A DNA stretch of 64,000 nucleotides from an uncultured Oscillibacter sp. Its GTDB lineage: Bacteria; Bacillota; Clostridia; Oscillospirales; Oscillospiraceae. The notes under the pieces were generated by a model, which was not told the DNA's origin, did no database searches, and was given only the letters and a program-made list of their open reading frames with translations. The DNA lies in assembly GCA_900544105.1 (NCBI GenBank), contig UQUC01000002.1, positions 5,515-69,514 on the forward strand, written 5' to 3'. Position 1 is the stretch's first letter. Each line of letters opens with the position of its first letter. Shown here piece by piece: positions 1-8,183 of the stretch. Both the position numbers and the translations under genes were made by a program.

Positions 1-1514
1 GCAGTCTCCTCCGCCTCCTGCATCCGGCCTGTCTCCGCCTGCGCGTGCATCCGCTCCGTCAGGGCCGTTTCCAGCTTCAGTTCTTCCATGAAGCCATACA
101 GGGTCTCCACATAATCCCGGGCCGTCTCCCCGGCCTTCAGGCCCGCCGCCAGACGCTCCAGCGGCTCCCGCACCCGGCGGCGTAGTTCGTTCACTCGCGT
201 CAAAACGGTCTGCCGCCGCTGGTCCCACGGTGCGCCGTAGCCGTCCGGGTTTTCCGTCCAGTCCTCGTCACGAAGCCACGTCTGGCCGTGGATATCCCAT
301 TTCAGAACATAGTTTTCCAGCAGATCACATTCTTCCGCCGTCAGGCCCGCCAAACCGGTTTTCAGCCAGCGGAACATGTCCTCGTACTCGTAGCCGTTGG
401 AGATGGAGGCCAGCACACCGGTCAGCAGGCTCAGCACCGGCTTTTCCAGAATGTCGCTGCGGCGGCTGAGATACACCGGGATCCCGTACCGCTCAAACAC
501 TGTTTCGATGGTCCCGGCGTACTCCGTCATATTCCGGGCCGCCACGGTGATGTCCCGGCAGCGGCACTTCCCCGCTGCCAGCAGGCAGCGGATGTCGGCG
601 GCGGTCTGCTCCACCTCGGAATAGACGGTGGCGGCCTCTCGGAGCCGGATGGCGGCGCTGTCACCCTCGTAGGGAAGATTCTCCCCGAAGAAGCAGCGTT
701 CCAAATGGCCAAGAGCCGACGAGTCCTCGCTTGTTAAGGACAATAGCTTTACGGTTTTTCCCTCAGAAGCGGCCAACCGCTCCAGCATGGACATGGTTTT
801 CAGCGTGGGTTCAAAGATCTCCTCCCGGCTGTTGACTTCTCCAAGCAACGTGATTGTAACAGACCGGGCCTGCCGCAGAAAAATCGCCAGTGCCCGCCGC
901 TCCTGGGCGTTGAAATAGGTAAAACCATCGATGAAAATGTCCTTGTCCCGCACATAGCCGGACTCCTCCAAATGGTCACAGAGCTTGGTCATCCGATCCC
1001 GGGCATCCAGACCGGGACGACGGAGCCGCGCCTCATAGGCAGCGTAGAGCAAGCTCAGATCCGTCAGCTTGTCATGGGTGGCACCGTCCATGTCCTGCGC
1101 CTGCTGGTACAGGGCCTCCGGGGTCACCTCGTAGCTTCGCAGCTCGTCGAACAGCGCCAGCATCTGTTCCAGAAAGCCTACCTTTTGCGAGGGCTTCCGG
1201 TACACGGTCATCTGAGGGGCCGTTTCTAACAGCGCCCGCTGGAGAGTCAGCAATTTGCCGCCGTTATCCAGCGTCACATCTGCAATGCCGCCGGTGATGC
1301 TCAGCACCCGCTCGCCCAGCCGCCGAAAGCTTAGCACCTCAGCATGCCGGCTGGCGGTATCGCCGCAGGCGCGGCATACGTCCACCTCCGCCTGATGGGA
1401 GGCATGCTCCGGCACCAGCAGGATCTGCTGGCTGCTCTCCCCCAGTTCTGCCATCCGCCGCAGCATGGTATCCGATTTTCCCGTTTTGGCACGGCCGATC
1501 AAGATCGTCAGCAT
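1..1514 (-). CDS. addB: ATP-dependent nuclease subunit B (AddB), C-terminus cut by window edge
   Basis: The N-terminal 504 residues of an AddB-type subunit of the AddAB helicase-nuclease, which resects double-strand breaks before RecA loading. The reading frame is open from the ATG at 1514 to the window edge. Residues 1-13 carry a Walker A motif (GRAKTGKS), followed by the helicase-like but usually inactive AddB N-terminal domain (VPEHASHQAEVDVC, then LSFRRLGERV). The nuclease domain with its iron-sulfur cysteines would lie beyond the edge. The start is set by a GGGAGG site five bases upstream. addA would be expected next on the minus strand. The family call rests on the Walker A start and the VPEH pattern typical of AddB. 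Confidence 0.85.
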   Translation of the reverse strand, partial: MLTILIGRAKTGKSDTMLRRMAELGESSQQILLVPEHASHQAEVDVCRACGDTASRHAEVLSFRRLGERVLSITGGIADVTLDNGGKLLTLQRALLETAPQMTVYRKPSQKVGFLEQMLALFDELRSYEVTPEALYQQAQDMDGATHDKLTDLSLLYAAYEARLRRPGLDARDRMTKLCDHLEESGYVRDKDIFIDGFTYFNAQERRALAIFLRQARSVTITLLGEVNSREEIFEPTLKTMSMLERLAASEGKTVKLLSLTSEDSSALGHLERCFFGENLPYEGDSAAIRLREAATVYSEVEQTAADIRCLLAAGKCRCRDITVAARNMTEYAGTIETVFERYGIPVYLSRRSDILEKPVLSLLTGVLASISNGYEYEDMFRWLKTGLAGLTAEECDLLENYVLKWDIHGQTWLRDEDWTENPDGYGAPWDQRRQTVLTRVNELRRRVREPLERLAAGLKAGETARDYVETLYGFMEELKLETALTERMHAQAETGRMQEAEET

Positions 1515-1579
1515 AGTGACCTCCCGCAGTTTGTTTTTTCTCCATTCTATCACAATGCTGTCGCCAAAAACAGACCCGA

Positions 1580-1608
1580 TTGCCTTTTTTTCAGCGCCAT
1601 GTTACAAT
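1580..1608 (+). promoter_or_regulatory. Candidate sigma-A promoter for the DUF1643 gene
   Basis: TTGCCT (1580-1585), a 17-base spacer and TACAAT (1603-1608), about 39 bases ahead of the start codon. It lies in the short divergent gap between addB and the DUF1643 gene. Confidence 0.5.
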
Positions 1609-1646
1609 GGCTTCGCTATGAATTCTGACATACAGGAGTGATTGTC

Positions 1647-2258
1647 ATGCCCCATATCCCGCAGGGCACCACGGATACCGTGACCCTCGAGCTGTTTGAT
1701 CCGGCGCTGGACGCCGCGCTGCGCCCCTCCCCGGATTATGATGTGAGCCGCTGGCTCTATGTGCCCAATACCTATTCTGAATACCGTTACATTCTGGGCA
1801 CCCGGGGCCAAAGGCCTCTGATCTGCGTGGGGATCAACCCCTCCACCGCCGCGCCGGACGCACTGGATCCCACCTTGCAATCCGCCCAGCGCATCGCCCT
1901 GAACAACGGTTACGACAGCTTTCTCATGTTCAATGTCTACGCTCAACGGGCCACCTGGCCGGACGATATGGAGCGGGTGTGCAACGGCGCTCTCCATGAT
2001 GAGAACCGGAAAGCCTTCCGCTATCTCCTCTCCCTTTCGGAGACCCCTGCTATCTGGGCCGCCTGGGGGAACATCATCGAAAAGCGCGATTATCTCATGG
2101 ACTGTATGCGGGATTTCGCCGCTGACGGTCAAGCTGCAAATGCTCAATGGTTCACCGCCGGGCCGCTTCTGAAATCCGGTCATCCCCACCACCCCTTATA
2201 TCTGAAATCCACTACTGCATTGCAGCCCTTTGATATTGACGCTTATCTGCACCGCTGA
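1647..2258 (+). CDS. DUF1643 domain protein
   Basis: A 203-residue soluble protein of the DUF1643 family, whose biochemical role is unknown. Family features visible here are the core ICVGINPSTA near residues 56-65, the LDPTLQSAQRIA stretch, the FNVYAQRAT segment and the C-terminal GHPHHPLYL motif. An upstream in-frame GTG at 1638 exists, but AGGAG at 1634-1638 sits eight bases before the ATG at 1647, so the ATG is preferred. It is a single gene with its own promoter and terminator. Some DUF1643 genes lie near mobile or restriction loci, but nothing of that kind is nearby, so no function is inferred. Confidence 0.8.
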   Translation: MPHIPQGTTDTVTLELFDPALDAALRPSPDYDVSRWLYVPNTYSEYRYILGTRGQRPLICVGINPSTAAPDALDPTLQSAQRIALNNGYDSFLMFNVYAQRATWPDDMERVCNGALHDENRKAFRYLLSLSETPAIWAAWGNIIEKRDYLMDCMRDFAADGQAANAQWFTAGPLLKSGHPHHPLYLKSTTALQPFDIDAYLHR

Positions 2259-2267
2259 TCCAGCCGC

Positions 2268-2296
2268 CCGTCTGGATTTCCGGACGGACGTTTTTT
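2268..2296 (+). terminator. Intrinsic terminator after the DUF1643 gene
   Basis: An 8-bp stem (CCGTCTGG / CCGGACGG, one G-U pair) with an ATTT loop, followed by a run of six T after ACG. Confidence 0.7.
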
Positions 2297-2379
2297 CTTA
2301 GGCCTTCCCTTGTCGAAAAAACACAAAAGTCCTCCGCTGAACAACGCCGAATTTTGGTGAAGCGGCGGTGGATTGGTTA

Positions 2380-2407
2380 TTGAACATTCAATTTCTGCGT
2401 GTATAAT
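2380..2407 (+). promoter_or_regulatory. Promoter of the larA-like/aminotransferase operon
   Basis: TTGAAC (2380-2385), a 16-base spacer and a perfect TATAAT (2402-2407). The start codon is 35 bases downstream of the -10 box. The -35 box is itself part of a small palindrome, TTGAA-CA-TTCAA. Confidence 0.65.
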
Positions 2408-2422
2408 GAATTATTATTCATG
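2405..2422. promoter_or_regulatory. Arginine-box-like operator
   Basis: TGAAT-TATT-ATTCA (2407-2420) is a perfect match to the core TGAAT(W4)ATTCA bound by ArgR/AhrC hexamers. The symmetry extends one base on each side (ATGAAT/ATTCAT). It overlaps the last base of the -10 box and the expected transcription start, where a repressor would act. No argR is in the window, so the regulator is inferred from the site alone. Confidence 0.5.
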
Positions 2423-2442
2423 TGCGTTCATGGAGGTTATTT

Positions 2443-3726
2443 ATGAAAACCTACGAATTTAAATACGGGCACGGATCTGTGTCCCTTTCTCTGAACGAAG
2501 CGGATATTCTGGCGGAGCTGCATGGAACGGAGACGCCGCCCATCAGCGACATTCGCTCCGCCCTGTTCGCCTCGCTGGAGCAGCCCATCGACAGCGCACC
2601 CCTGCGCCGGCGGGTCCGCCCCGGAGACCGGGTAGCTCTGGTGGTCAGCGACATGACCCGATTCTGGATGCGGCAGGATCTGGTGATCCCCCATCTCGTT
2701 GACTATCTCATTGACGAATGTGGCGTACAGCCGGAGCATCTGACCATCGTGGTAGCCAACGGCACTCACATCGGCGGCGATGAGCAGGAGCTGCGGACAC
2801 TGGTCACCGATGGCGTCTATGACCGGGTCCGTGTGAAGAATCACGACTGCGAGGCCAAGGATCTTGCCTATCTGGGTACTACGCCCCATGAAACACCTGT
2901 GTGGATCGACCGCACCGCCGCAGAAGCGGATCTGGTGGTCTGTTTAGGTGCCGCCACCCATCATGTGATGGCCGGCTTCGGCGGTGGACGGAAGAGCATC
3001 CTCCCCGGCATCAGCGGCTTGGAGACCATCCGCCACAACCACGCCTATTCTCTGGACAGCACCAAGCTCCGCACCAATCCCGCCATCGGAAACGGTGTGT
3101 TGGCGGGAAACCCGCTGCACGAGGATATGTGCGAGGCGGCGTCACTGGTGAACAACCTCTTCATGGTGAATCTGGTGATGAACGCCGACATGAAGCTCTC
3201 GTATATCTTCTCCGGCCACTACCTGACCTCCTGGGAGCGGGCCTGTACCGCCGTGGACAACATTTACCGGGTGGATATTCCCTGCCGGGCAGACGCTGTG
3301 GTCACCAGCTGCGGCGGCTTTCCCAAGGACATCTCCCTCTATCAGGGCACCAAGACCATTGACAATGTGGAATCCGCGTTGAAGCCCGGCGGTACGCTGG
3401 TTCTGATGATCGAAGCGCCGGAGGGCGGCGGCCCCGCCGAGTACTTCGACTGGAGCAAGAATTTACAGGACGGCTCCATTGAACAGCGTCTGCGGGAGGC
3501 CTTCACTGTGGCGGGCTATATCTTCTTCCTGAACTGTGAGCAGGCCCAGCGGTACCGCATTTTCATGTATTCCTCCATTGATCCCCAGACCGTTGCACCC
3601 ATGGGGATCCACGCCTTTTCCGACATGGACGCCTTACTGAAAGCCGCGGAACTGGACGGAAAATCCACCTATGTCATTCCCAACGGGTCCACCGTGATCC
3701 CCCGGGTGAAAGGAGAAACACTATGA
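2443..3726 (+). CDS. LarA-family (nickel-pincer lactate racemase-like) protein
   Basis: A 427-residue LarA homologue. In characterised LarA the NPN nickel-pincer cofactor is bound covalently to Lys184 and nickel is also bound by His200, with His108 and His174 as catalytic bases. This protein has Lys184 (GGGRKSILPG), His200 (IRHNH), His174 (ATHH) and a histidine at 109 (ANGTH), so the active site appears complete. The substrate is unknown, because LarA homologues act on lactate, malate, phenyllactate, 2-hydroxyglutarate and others. The start is the ATG at 2443, with GGAGG six bases upstream; an in-frame ATG seven codons earlier lacks a ribosome site. Its stop overlaps the aminotransferase start (ATGA), implying translational coupling. 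The cofactor-synthesis genes larB, larC and larE are not in the window. Confidence 0.85.
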   Translation: MKTYEFKYGHGSVSLSLNEADILAELHGTETPPISDIRSALFASLEQPIDSAPLRRRVRPGDRVALVVSDMTRFWMRQDLVIPHLVDYLIDECGVQPEHLTIVVANGTHIGGDEQELRTLVTDGVYDRVRVKNHDCEAKDLAYLGTTPHETPVWIDRTAAEADLVVCLGAATHHVMAGFGGGRKSILPGISGLETIRHNHAYSLDSTKLRTNPAIGNGVLAGNPLHEDMCEAASLVNNLFMVNLVMNADMKLSYIFSGHYLTSWERACTAVDNIYRVDIPCRADAVVTSCGGFPKDISLYQGTKTIDNVESALKPGGTLVLMIEAPEGGGPAEYFDWSKNLQDGSIEQRLREAFTVAGYIFFLNCEQAQRYRIFMYSSIDPQTVAPMGIHAFSDMDALLKAAELDGKSTYVIPNGSTVIPRVKGETL

Positions 3727-4880
3727 GACCTGCAAAATCATATATCGCCAAGCGATTTCAGAATTCCGATGCCGGGCTGAGTCTGGACACCGATGCGCTG
3801 GCCCGGTATTCGGACATCATTGATCTCAGCATCGGCGACACGGACTTTATCACCGATGACGCCATCATCGACACTGCCTTCCGGGAAGCAAAAGCCGGAT
3901 ACACCCACTATGGAGATCCGAAAGGCGACCCGGAGCTGATCCGCTCCGTCTGTGACGCCTGGCAGACGGATTTCAAGCAGCCTCTCTCCCCGGATCACGT
4001 TCTGGTCACCGCTTCCAGCAGCATGGGAATGGCGCTGGTGATGCTGTCCGTCCTGGACCCCGGTGACGAGGTCATCGTCTTTTCCCCCTACTTCTCCCTC
4101 TACCGCACCCAGGCTGAACTGGCCGGAGGAGTGTGCGTAGAGGTCCCCACCTATGCTAATGAGGCGTGGGCCATTGACGAAGCCCGTCTCCGGGCGGCCA
4201 TCACCCCCCGTACCAAGCTCATTGTGTTCAACAATCCCTGCAACCCCACCGGCATGGGCTATGACCGCTCCACGCTGGAGCTGCTGGGCCGGGTGGCGGA
4301 GGAGCATGACCTGCTGATCGCGGCGGATGAGATCTATACCACCTACCTCTATGAGGGGGACTTCATCCCTATCCGCACGATCCCTGGGCTTGCCCACCGA
4401 GTCATCACCCTGAACAGCTTTTCCAAGAATTTTCTCATGACCGGCTGGCGGGTGGGCGTAGCCATCGCGGAGCCGGAGATACTGGAGGTCATGAGCAACA
4501 TCAACAATTCCCTGATCTATACGGCCCCCTCCATCTCCCAGCGGGCCGCCATACAAGCGCTGGCGATCCGGCAGGCCATCCGCGAAAAATACGTTCTGGC
4601 CTACCGGGACCGCATTTTCTATGCGGCGGACCGGATGGAGAAGATCCCCTACCTCAGTCTGGTGCGGCCCAAGGGTACCTTCTACCTTTTCCCCGGCATC
4701 GAGAAAACCGGCCTCAGCGCTGAGGACTTCTGTCAGGCGCTGCTGGAACGGGCACACGTTCTGGTCACACCCGGTACACTGTTCGGCAGCACCGGCGCCG
4801 GACATTTCCGCATTGCGTGTACGGTGGGGCTGGACCGCCTGAAGGAAGCCTTTGACCGGATGGAGGGCTTGTCATTCTAA
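3723..4880 (+). CDS. PLP-dependent class I/II aminotransferase
   Basis: A 385-residue fold-type I aminotransferase. Visible family features are NNPCNPTG at 170-177, the Asp-Glu pair at 202-203 that contacts the pyridine nitrogen, the Schiff-base lysine in NSFSKN (Lys235), and GWRVG with the substrate-carboxylate arginine region near 241-245. It exchanges an amino group between an amino acid and a 2-oxo acid, but the specificity cannot be read. It overlaps the larA-like stop by four bases and precedes an amino-acid ABC transporter. A joint pathway (amino acid to 2-oxo acid to 2-hydroxy acid, with the LarA protein acting on the hydroxy acid) is a reasonable inference only. Confidence 0.85.
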   Translation: MRPAKSYIAKRFQNSDAGLSLDTDALARYSDIIDLSIGDTDFITDDAIIDTAFREAKAGYTHYGDPKGDPELIRSVCDAWQTDFKQPLSPDHVLVTASSSMGMALVMLSVLDPGDEVIVFSPYFSLYRTQAELAGGVCVEVPTYANEAWAIDEARLRAAITPRTKLIVFNNPCNPTGMGYDRSTLELLGRVAEEHDLLIAADEIYTTYLYEGDFIPIRTIPGLAHRVITLNSFSKNFLMTGWRVGVAIAEPEILEVMSNINNSLIYTAPSISQRAAIQALAIRQAIREKYVLAYRDRIFYAADRMEKIPYLSLVRPKGTFYLFPGIEKTGLSAEDFCQALLERAHVLVTPGTLFGSTGAGHFRIACTVGLDRLKEAFDRMEGLSF

Positions 4881-4901
4881 CGGCATTTTATTCGTATATT
4901 G

Positions 4902-4921
4902 TGAATATTTATAATTATTCA
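4902..4921. promoter_or_regulatory. AT-rich palindrome, possible weak arginine-box pair
   Basis: TGAAT (4902-4906) and ATTCA (4917-4921) face each other across ten A/T bases. This could be two overlapping degraded arginine boxes upstream of the transporter promoter. Weak evidence alone; listed because better sites lie at 2407-2420 and 5002-5015. Confidence 0.25.
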
Positions 4922-4955
4922 TTCAGTGAGTTTTCAATTATATACAGTTTGCCTA

Positions 4956-4983
4956 TTGATTTTAGCTGAATATTGCGTATAAT
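4956..4983 (+). promoter_or_regulatory. Promoter of the amino-acid ABC transporter operon
   Basis: TTGATT (4956-4961), a 16-base spacer and a perfect TATAAT (4978-4983). It gives the transporter its own promoter within the larger cassette. Confidence 0.6.
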
Positions 4984-5001
4984 CATACGTATAAACAGAG
5001 T

Positions 5002-5015
5002 TGATTCAATAATCA
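5002..5015. promoter_or_regulatory. Palindromic operator resembling an arginine box
   Basis: TGATT-CAAT-AATCA is a perfect inverted repeat just downstream of the -10 box. It matches TGAAT(W4)ATTCA at 11 of 14 positions. Its placement at about +12 to +25 suits a repressor site. Confidence 0.4.
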
Positions 5016-5036
5016 CTCAGACTTTGGGAGGATCAT

Positions 5037-5918
5037 ATGAAAAAGAATACATGGAAAAAGCTCATGTCTCTGGCGCTGGGCGCCATGATGATGTTGTCCC
5101 TGCTGACCGGCTGCGGCAGCAAAACCGATGATTCCGCTCCGGCGGACAGTACCCCGGCTGAGGAAACCCCGGCGGAACCGGCCGTAGCGGCAAGTCTGCT
5201 GGAAAAGGTCAAGACCAGCGGCAAGTTGGTAGTTGGTACGGAAGCCCAGTACGCTCCCTACGAGTTCAAGGATCTGGATGCTAACTTCGCCGGTTGCGAT
5301 ATGTGGCTGGCCCAGCAGATCGCCGATCACCTGGGCGTGGAGCTGGAAGTGGTGGATATGTCCTTTGACGGCATCATCCCCGCTGTAAAGTCCGGTCAGG
5401 TGGATCTGGGCATTGCAGCCTTCACTAAGACCCCTGAGAGAGCCGAGGAGATCGATTTCAGCGACCTGTATGAGAAAAGCGCTCAGCTTCTCATCGTGAA
5501 GACCGGTAACGCAGACCTGTATTCCACCAAGGAATCTCTGGCGGGCCAGAAGGTCGGCGCGCAGAAGGGCACCATCCAGTCTCAGCTGATCCAGACCGCT
5601 CTGCCTGACAGCGAGCTGTTCGAGTTGGAAAAGTATCCTGCTCTGGCGCTGGAAGTTCAGAACGGCAACATCGCCGGTCTGGTGGTTGATCAGGCTGTGG
5701 GCGAATCTCTGATCGCCACCAGCAACGGCGGTCTGGAAGTCTCCAACTTCGCCTTCACCTCTGAGGAAGCCTCCTTCGGCAAGGCCGTTGTGGCCGCCAA
5801 GGGCAGCGAGGATCTGCTGGCAGAAGTCAACACCGTCATCAATCAGGTGGTCAACGACGGCAGCTACCTGAAAGCTTATGACGAGGCTGTGGAGCTGGCT
5901 GCCAGCATGGGTCTGTAA
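5037..5918 (+). CDS. Amino-acid ABC transporter substrate-binding lipoprotein
   Basis: A 293-residue family 3 solute-binding protein. The lipobox LLTGC puts the lipidated cysteine at residue 26, followed by a Pro/Ala/Glu-rich linker to about 55. The binding domain starts at GKLVVGTEAQYAPYEF and includes DMSFDGIIPAVKSGQVDLG and a hinge near VDQAVGESL, as in HisJ/ArtJ/GlnH-type proteins. It would deliver a polar amino acid to the permease encoded next. GGGAGG lies six bases before the ATG. The ligand cannot be read from sequence; arginine-box-like sites upstream hint at a basic amino acid. Confidence 0.88.
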   Translation: MKKNTWKKLMSLALGAMMMLSLLTGCGSKTDDSAPADSTPAEETPAEPAVAASLLEKVKTSGKLVVGTEAQYAPYEFKDLDANFAGCDMWLAQQIADHLGVELEVVDMSFDGIIPAVKSGQVDLGIAAFTKTPERAEEIDFSDLYEKSAQLLIVKTGNADLYSTKESLAGQKVGAQKGTIQSQLIQTALPDSELFELEKYPALALEVQNGNIAGLVVDQAVGESLIATSNGGLEVSNFAFTSEEASFGKAVVAAKGSEDLLAEVNTVINQVVNDGSYLKAYDEAVELAASMGL

Positions 5919-5952
5919 ATAAATACCGATTCTGATTGAAACCAAGCACGGA

Positions 5953-5984
5953 CGCGCGGGGAACCAACTCTGGTTCCTCGCGTG
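5953..5984 (+). other. Intercistronic stem-loop between binding protein and permease genes
   Basis: A 14-bp stem with two G-U pairs and an ACTC loop, not followed by a T run. Such hairpins after binding-protein genes usually stabilise the upstream mRNA or reduce read-through, giving more binding protein than permease. That role is inferred. Confidence 0.6.
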
Positions 5985-6035
5985 CCCGCCTGATATTTGC
6001 CGGATACCGGCACACAAACAAGGAGGAATTCTCCC

Positions 6036-6728
6036 ATGGCCTTTTTGGAAACCATGGCAAAGCTGATAGAACGCTACAACAGCTTTTTCACCGAAGGCAT
6101 CGTCAACACGCTCATCATCGCCGCCTTCTCCGTTCTGTTTGGCGCGATACTGGGCACCCTGATGGCCTCTCTGCGGATGTGCCGCATCCCTCCCCTGCGG
6201 TGGATCGCGGTGGCGTACATCGAGTTTGTCCGCGGAACGCCGCTGATGGTGCAGCTCATGTTTATCTTCTATGGTCTGCCCATGATCGGCATTACCATTC
6301 CCAACATTTCCTGGATCCCCAACTTCTCCCGGTTTGCCGCCGGTATCGTGGCTATGAGCATGAATAGCTGTGCCTATGTAGCGGAGATCATCCGTTCCGG
6401 TATTCAGGCTGTGGACGGCGGGCAGATGGAGGCTGCCCGGAGCGTTGGCTTCAGCAGCGGTGAGGCCATGCGGCTGGTGGTCCTCCCTCAAGCTATCCGC
6501 AATATTCTCCCGGCGCTGGGCAACGAATTCGTCACCGTCATCAAGGAATCCTCCATCGTCTCCGTGATCGGCATTGCCGACCTGATGTTCCGTACCAACG
6601 ATGTGATCGCCGTGACCTACAAGAATCTGGAATGTCTGGCTGTGGCGGCGCTGTGCTACTTCGTGCTGACCTTCGTCAGCGGCCGGGCGGTGTCTCTGGC
6701 GGAAAGGAAGCTGTCCCATGGAAAATAA
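6036..6728 (+). CDS. Amino-acid ABC transporter permease
   Basis: A 230-residue HisMQ-type inner-membrane permease with about five transmembrane segments, the first at roughly residues 17-40. The EAA loop that contacts the ATPase is clear ([18 protein letters not shown] followed by [10 protein letters not shown]), and [14 protein letters not shown] is the standard family signature. The start is the ATG at 6036, with AGGAGG nine bases upstream; an in-frame ATG at 5997 lies near the intercistronic hairpin and has no ribosome site. A single permease gene suggests a homodimeric channel. The last 11 bases overlap the ATPase gene. Confidence 0.9.
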   Translation: MAFLETMAKLIERYNSFFTEGIVNTLIIAAFSVLFGAILGTLMASLRMCRIPPLRWIAVAYIEFVRGTPLMVQLMFIFYGLPMIGITIPNISWIPNFSRFAAGIVAMSMNSCAYVAEIIRSGIQAVDGGQMEAARSVGFSSGEAMRLVVLPQAIRNILPALGNEFVTVIKESSIVSVIGIADLMFRTNDVIAVTYKNLECLAVAALCYFVLTFVSGRAVSLAERKLSHGK

Positions 6729-7461
6729 GCGTGAAATTCTGAAGGTTGTGGACCTGCAAAAAAAATTCCACAAGCTGGAGGTCCTCAAGGGGATCAGTAC
6801 CACCTTCCACGAAAATGAGGTGGTCTCCATCATCGGTCCCAGCGGCGGCGGCAAGTCCACCTTCCTCCGCTGCCTGAATCTGCTGGAGCAACCCACCTCC
6901 GGCCAGATCCTCTTTGACGGCACGGACATCTGCACCATCAAGGGCAAGGCCATCGACCACTGCCGTCAGCGGATGGGCATGGTGTTCCAGCAGTTCAACC
7001 TGTTCAACAACATGGATGTGATGCACAACCTCACCGCTGCCCCGGTGCGCATCAAGGGGATGTCCCAGTCCGACGCGCAAGAGAAAGCCTTAGAGCTTTT
7101 GGCAAAGGTGGGTCTGGCCGACCGAGCCGACGCCTATCCCAGCCAGCTTTCCGGCGGACAGAAGCAGCGGATCGCCATTGTGCGTTCCCTGATGATGGAC
7201 CCGGAGGTCATGCTGTTCGACGAGCCTACCAGCGCCCTGGACCCGGAGATGATCGGTGAGGTGCTGGACGTGATGAAGGATCTGGCGGAGAGCGGCATGA
7301 CCATGATCGTGGTGACCCACGAGATGCGCTTCGCCCGGGAGGTCAGCAGCCGCACCATTTTCTTGGACGGCGGCGTCATCGGCGAGGATAAGCCCTCCCC
7401 CGAGCTGTTTTCCCACCCGGAAAGCCCCCGGCTCGTTACCTTCCTGAATAAAGTCCTGTAA
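6718..7461 (+). CDS. Amino-acid ABC transporter ATP-binding protein
   Basis: A 247-residue ATPase of the polar amino-acid uptake family (GlnQ/HisP/ArtP type). Walker [10 protein letters not shown] is at 40-48, the Q-loop at VFQQFN, the signature LSGGQKQR near 140, Walker [13 protein letters not shown], and the switch histidine in VVTHEM. It overlaps the permease by 11 bases and is the last gene of the cassette, which ends at a strong terminator. Confidence 0.92.
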   Translation: MENKREILKVVDLQKKFHKLEVLKGISTTFHENEVVSIIGPSGGGKSTFLRCLNLLEQPTSGQILFDGTDICTIKGKAIDHCRQRMGMVFQQFNLFNNMDVMHNLTAAPVRIKGMSQSDAQEKALELLAKVGLADRADAYPSQLSGGQKQRIAIVRSLMMDPEVMLFDEPTSALDPEMIGEVLDVMKDLAESGMTMIVVTHEMRFAREVSSRTIFLDGGVIGEDKPSPELFSHPESPRLVTFLNKVL

Positions 7462-7468
7462 GACCTGT

Positions 7469-7509
7469 AACAGCCCGTGCGGAATTGATCCGCACGGGCT
7501 GTTGTTATT
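7469..7509 (+). terminator. Terminator closing the transporter operon
   Basis: A 15-bp perfect stem (arms 7469-7483 and 7489-7503) with an ATTGA loop, running into TTGTTATTT. Its right arm abuts the 3' end of the convergent spoIIR. Confidence 0.85.
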
Positions 7510-8122
7510 TGGTCAGCTTTGCTTTTAAGGTCTGCCACAGCTCCACTGATTTGAATTTCAGGATATAGCCCTCGTCCGCCTCCGTGATGAGGGCCACCTC
7601 CTGATCCGTCAGCCCCGCGTCCAGCGCGACGGTGGGAACATCACTGGCTGCCGCCGTGCACAGGGGCGGAAACACCACGCACCACCAGTTCTGCCCCGCC
7701 GCCTCTCCGATCAGGACCCGCAGCGCCAGATATTCCCCAGCGGGCAGGGCAAAGCCGTCATATTCCTTTGTGGGAAAGGACGTTTCCCCCAGCTCCGCCC
7801 GGACGCTGTAATCATAGCCGTTGGCCGTGATGACGGCACGGGCTGTTTCTTCCAGCTCCGGAAGGATAGCTGTCAAGCGGCGGCAGGCCTCTGTCTGACT
7901 GTCCGCTCCCCGGAGGGTCTCCGTGGCCTGTTCCAGCACAGCGTCCCGCACCTTCAGCTTCAGCGCCTGATCCTCCTCGGAATCGGAATTGGCCAGTACG
8001 TGAAGCCGCACCACCTTTTCCGCTAACTGGCTCTGCGTGTGAAGTGCTACCGCCCCGGAGGTCAGTGCCAGCGCCGCTACGATCATCAATGTAAGCTCGA
8101 TGGGATGTAACCGCTGTTTCAT
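7505..8122 (-). CDS. spoIIR: Stage II sporulation protein R
   Basis: A 205-residue SpoIIR protein. In Bacillus it is made in the forespore under sigma-F, secreted across the forespore membrane, and triggers SpoIIGA to process pro-sigma-E in the mother cell. An N-terminal hydrophobic segment (about residues 8-27) acts as signal or anchor. The family block starts at LHVLANSDSEEDQ, continues LKLKVRDAVL, and a conserved FPPLC lies near residue 150. Length is normal. The ATG at 8122 directly follows the right arm of a long hairpin that contains the ribosome site, and a candidate sigma-F promoter lies just upstream. Confidence 0.93.
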   Translation of the reverse strand: MKQRLHPIELTLMIVAALALTSGAVALHTQSQLAEKVVRLHVLANSDSEEDQALKLKVRDAVLEQATETLRGADSQTEACRRLTAILPELEETARAVITANGYDYSVRAELGETSFPTKEYDGFALPAGEYLALRVLIGEAAGQNWWCVVFPPLCTAAASDVPTVALDAGLTDQEVALITEADEGYILKFKSVELWQTLKAKLTK

Positions 8123-8124
8123 AA

Positions 8125-8183
8125 AAAATTTCCGTCCTTTCCGGATACAATTCTGATGTATCTGGATTCTGGACGGAAATTTT
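8125..8183 (-). promoter_or_regulatory. Long stem-loop covering the spoIIR ribosome site
   Basis: Outer arms of 13 bp (8125-8137 with 8171-8183) and inner arms of 9 bp (8141-8149 with 8157-8165, one G-U), separated by a small internal loop. On the minus-strand transcript the right arm contains the purine-rich ribosome site (AAAGGACGG) and ends in a T run at the ATG. In RNA reading through from ispE the site would be buried, or the structure could terminate. RNA started inside the loop would lack the left arm. Confidence 0.7.
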
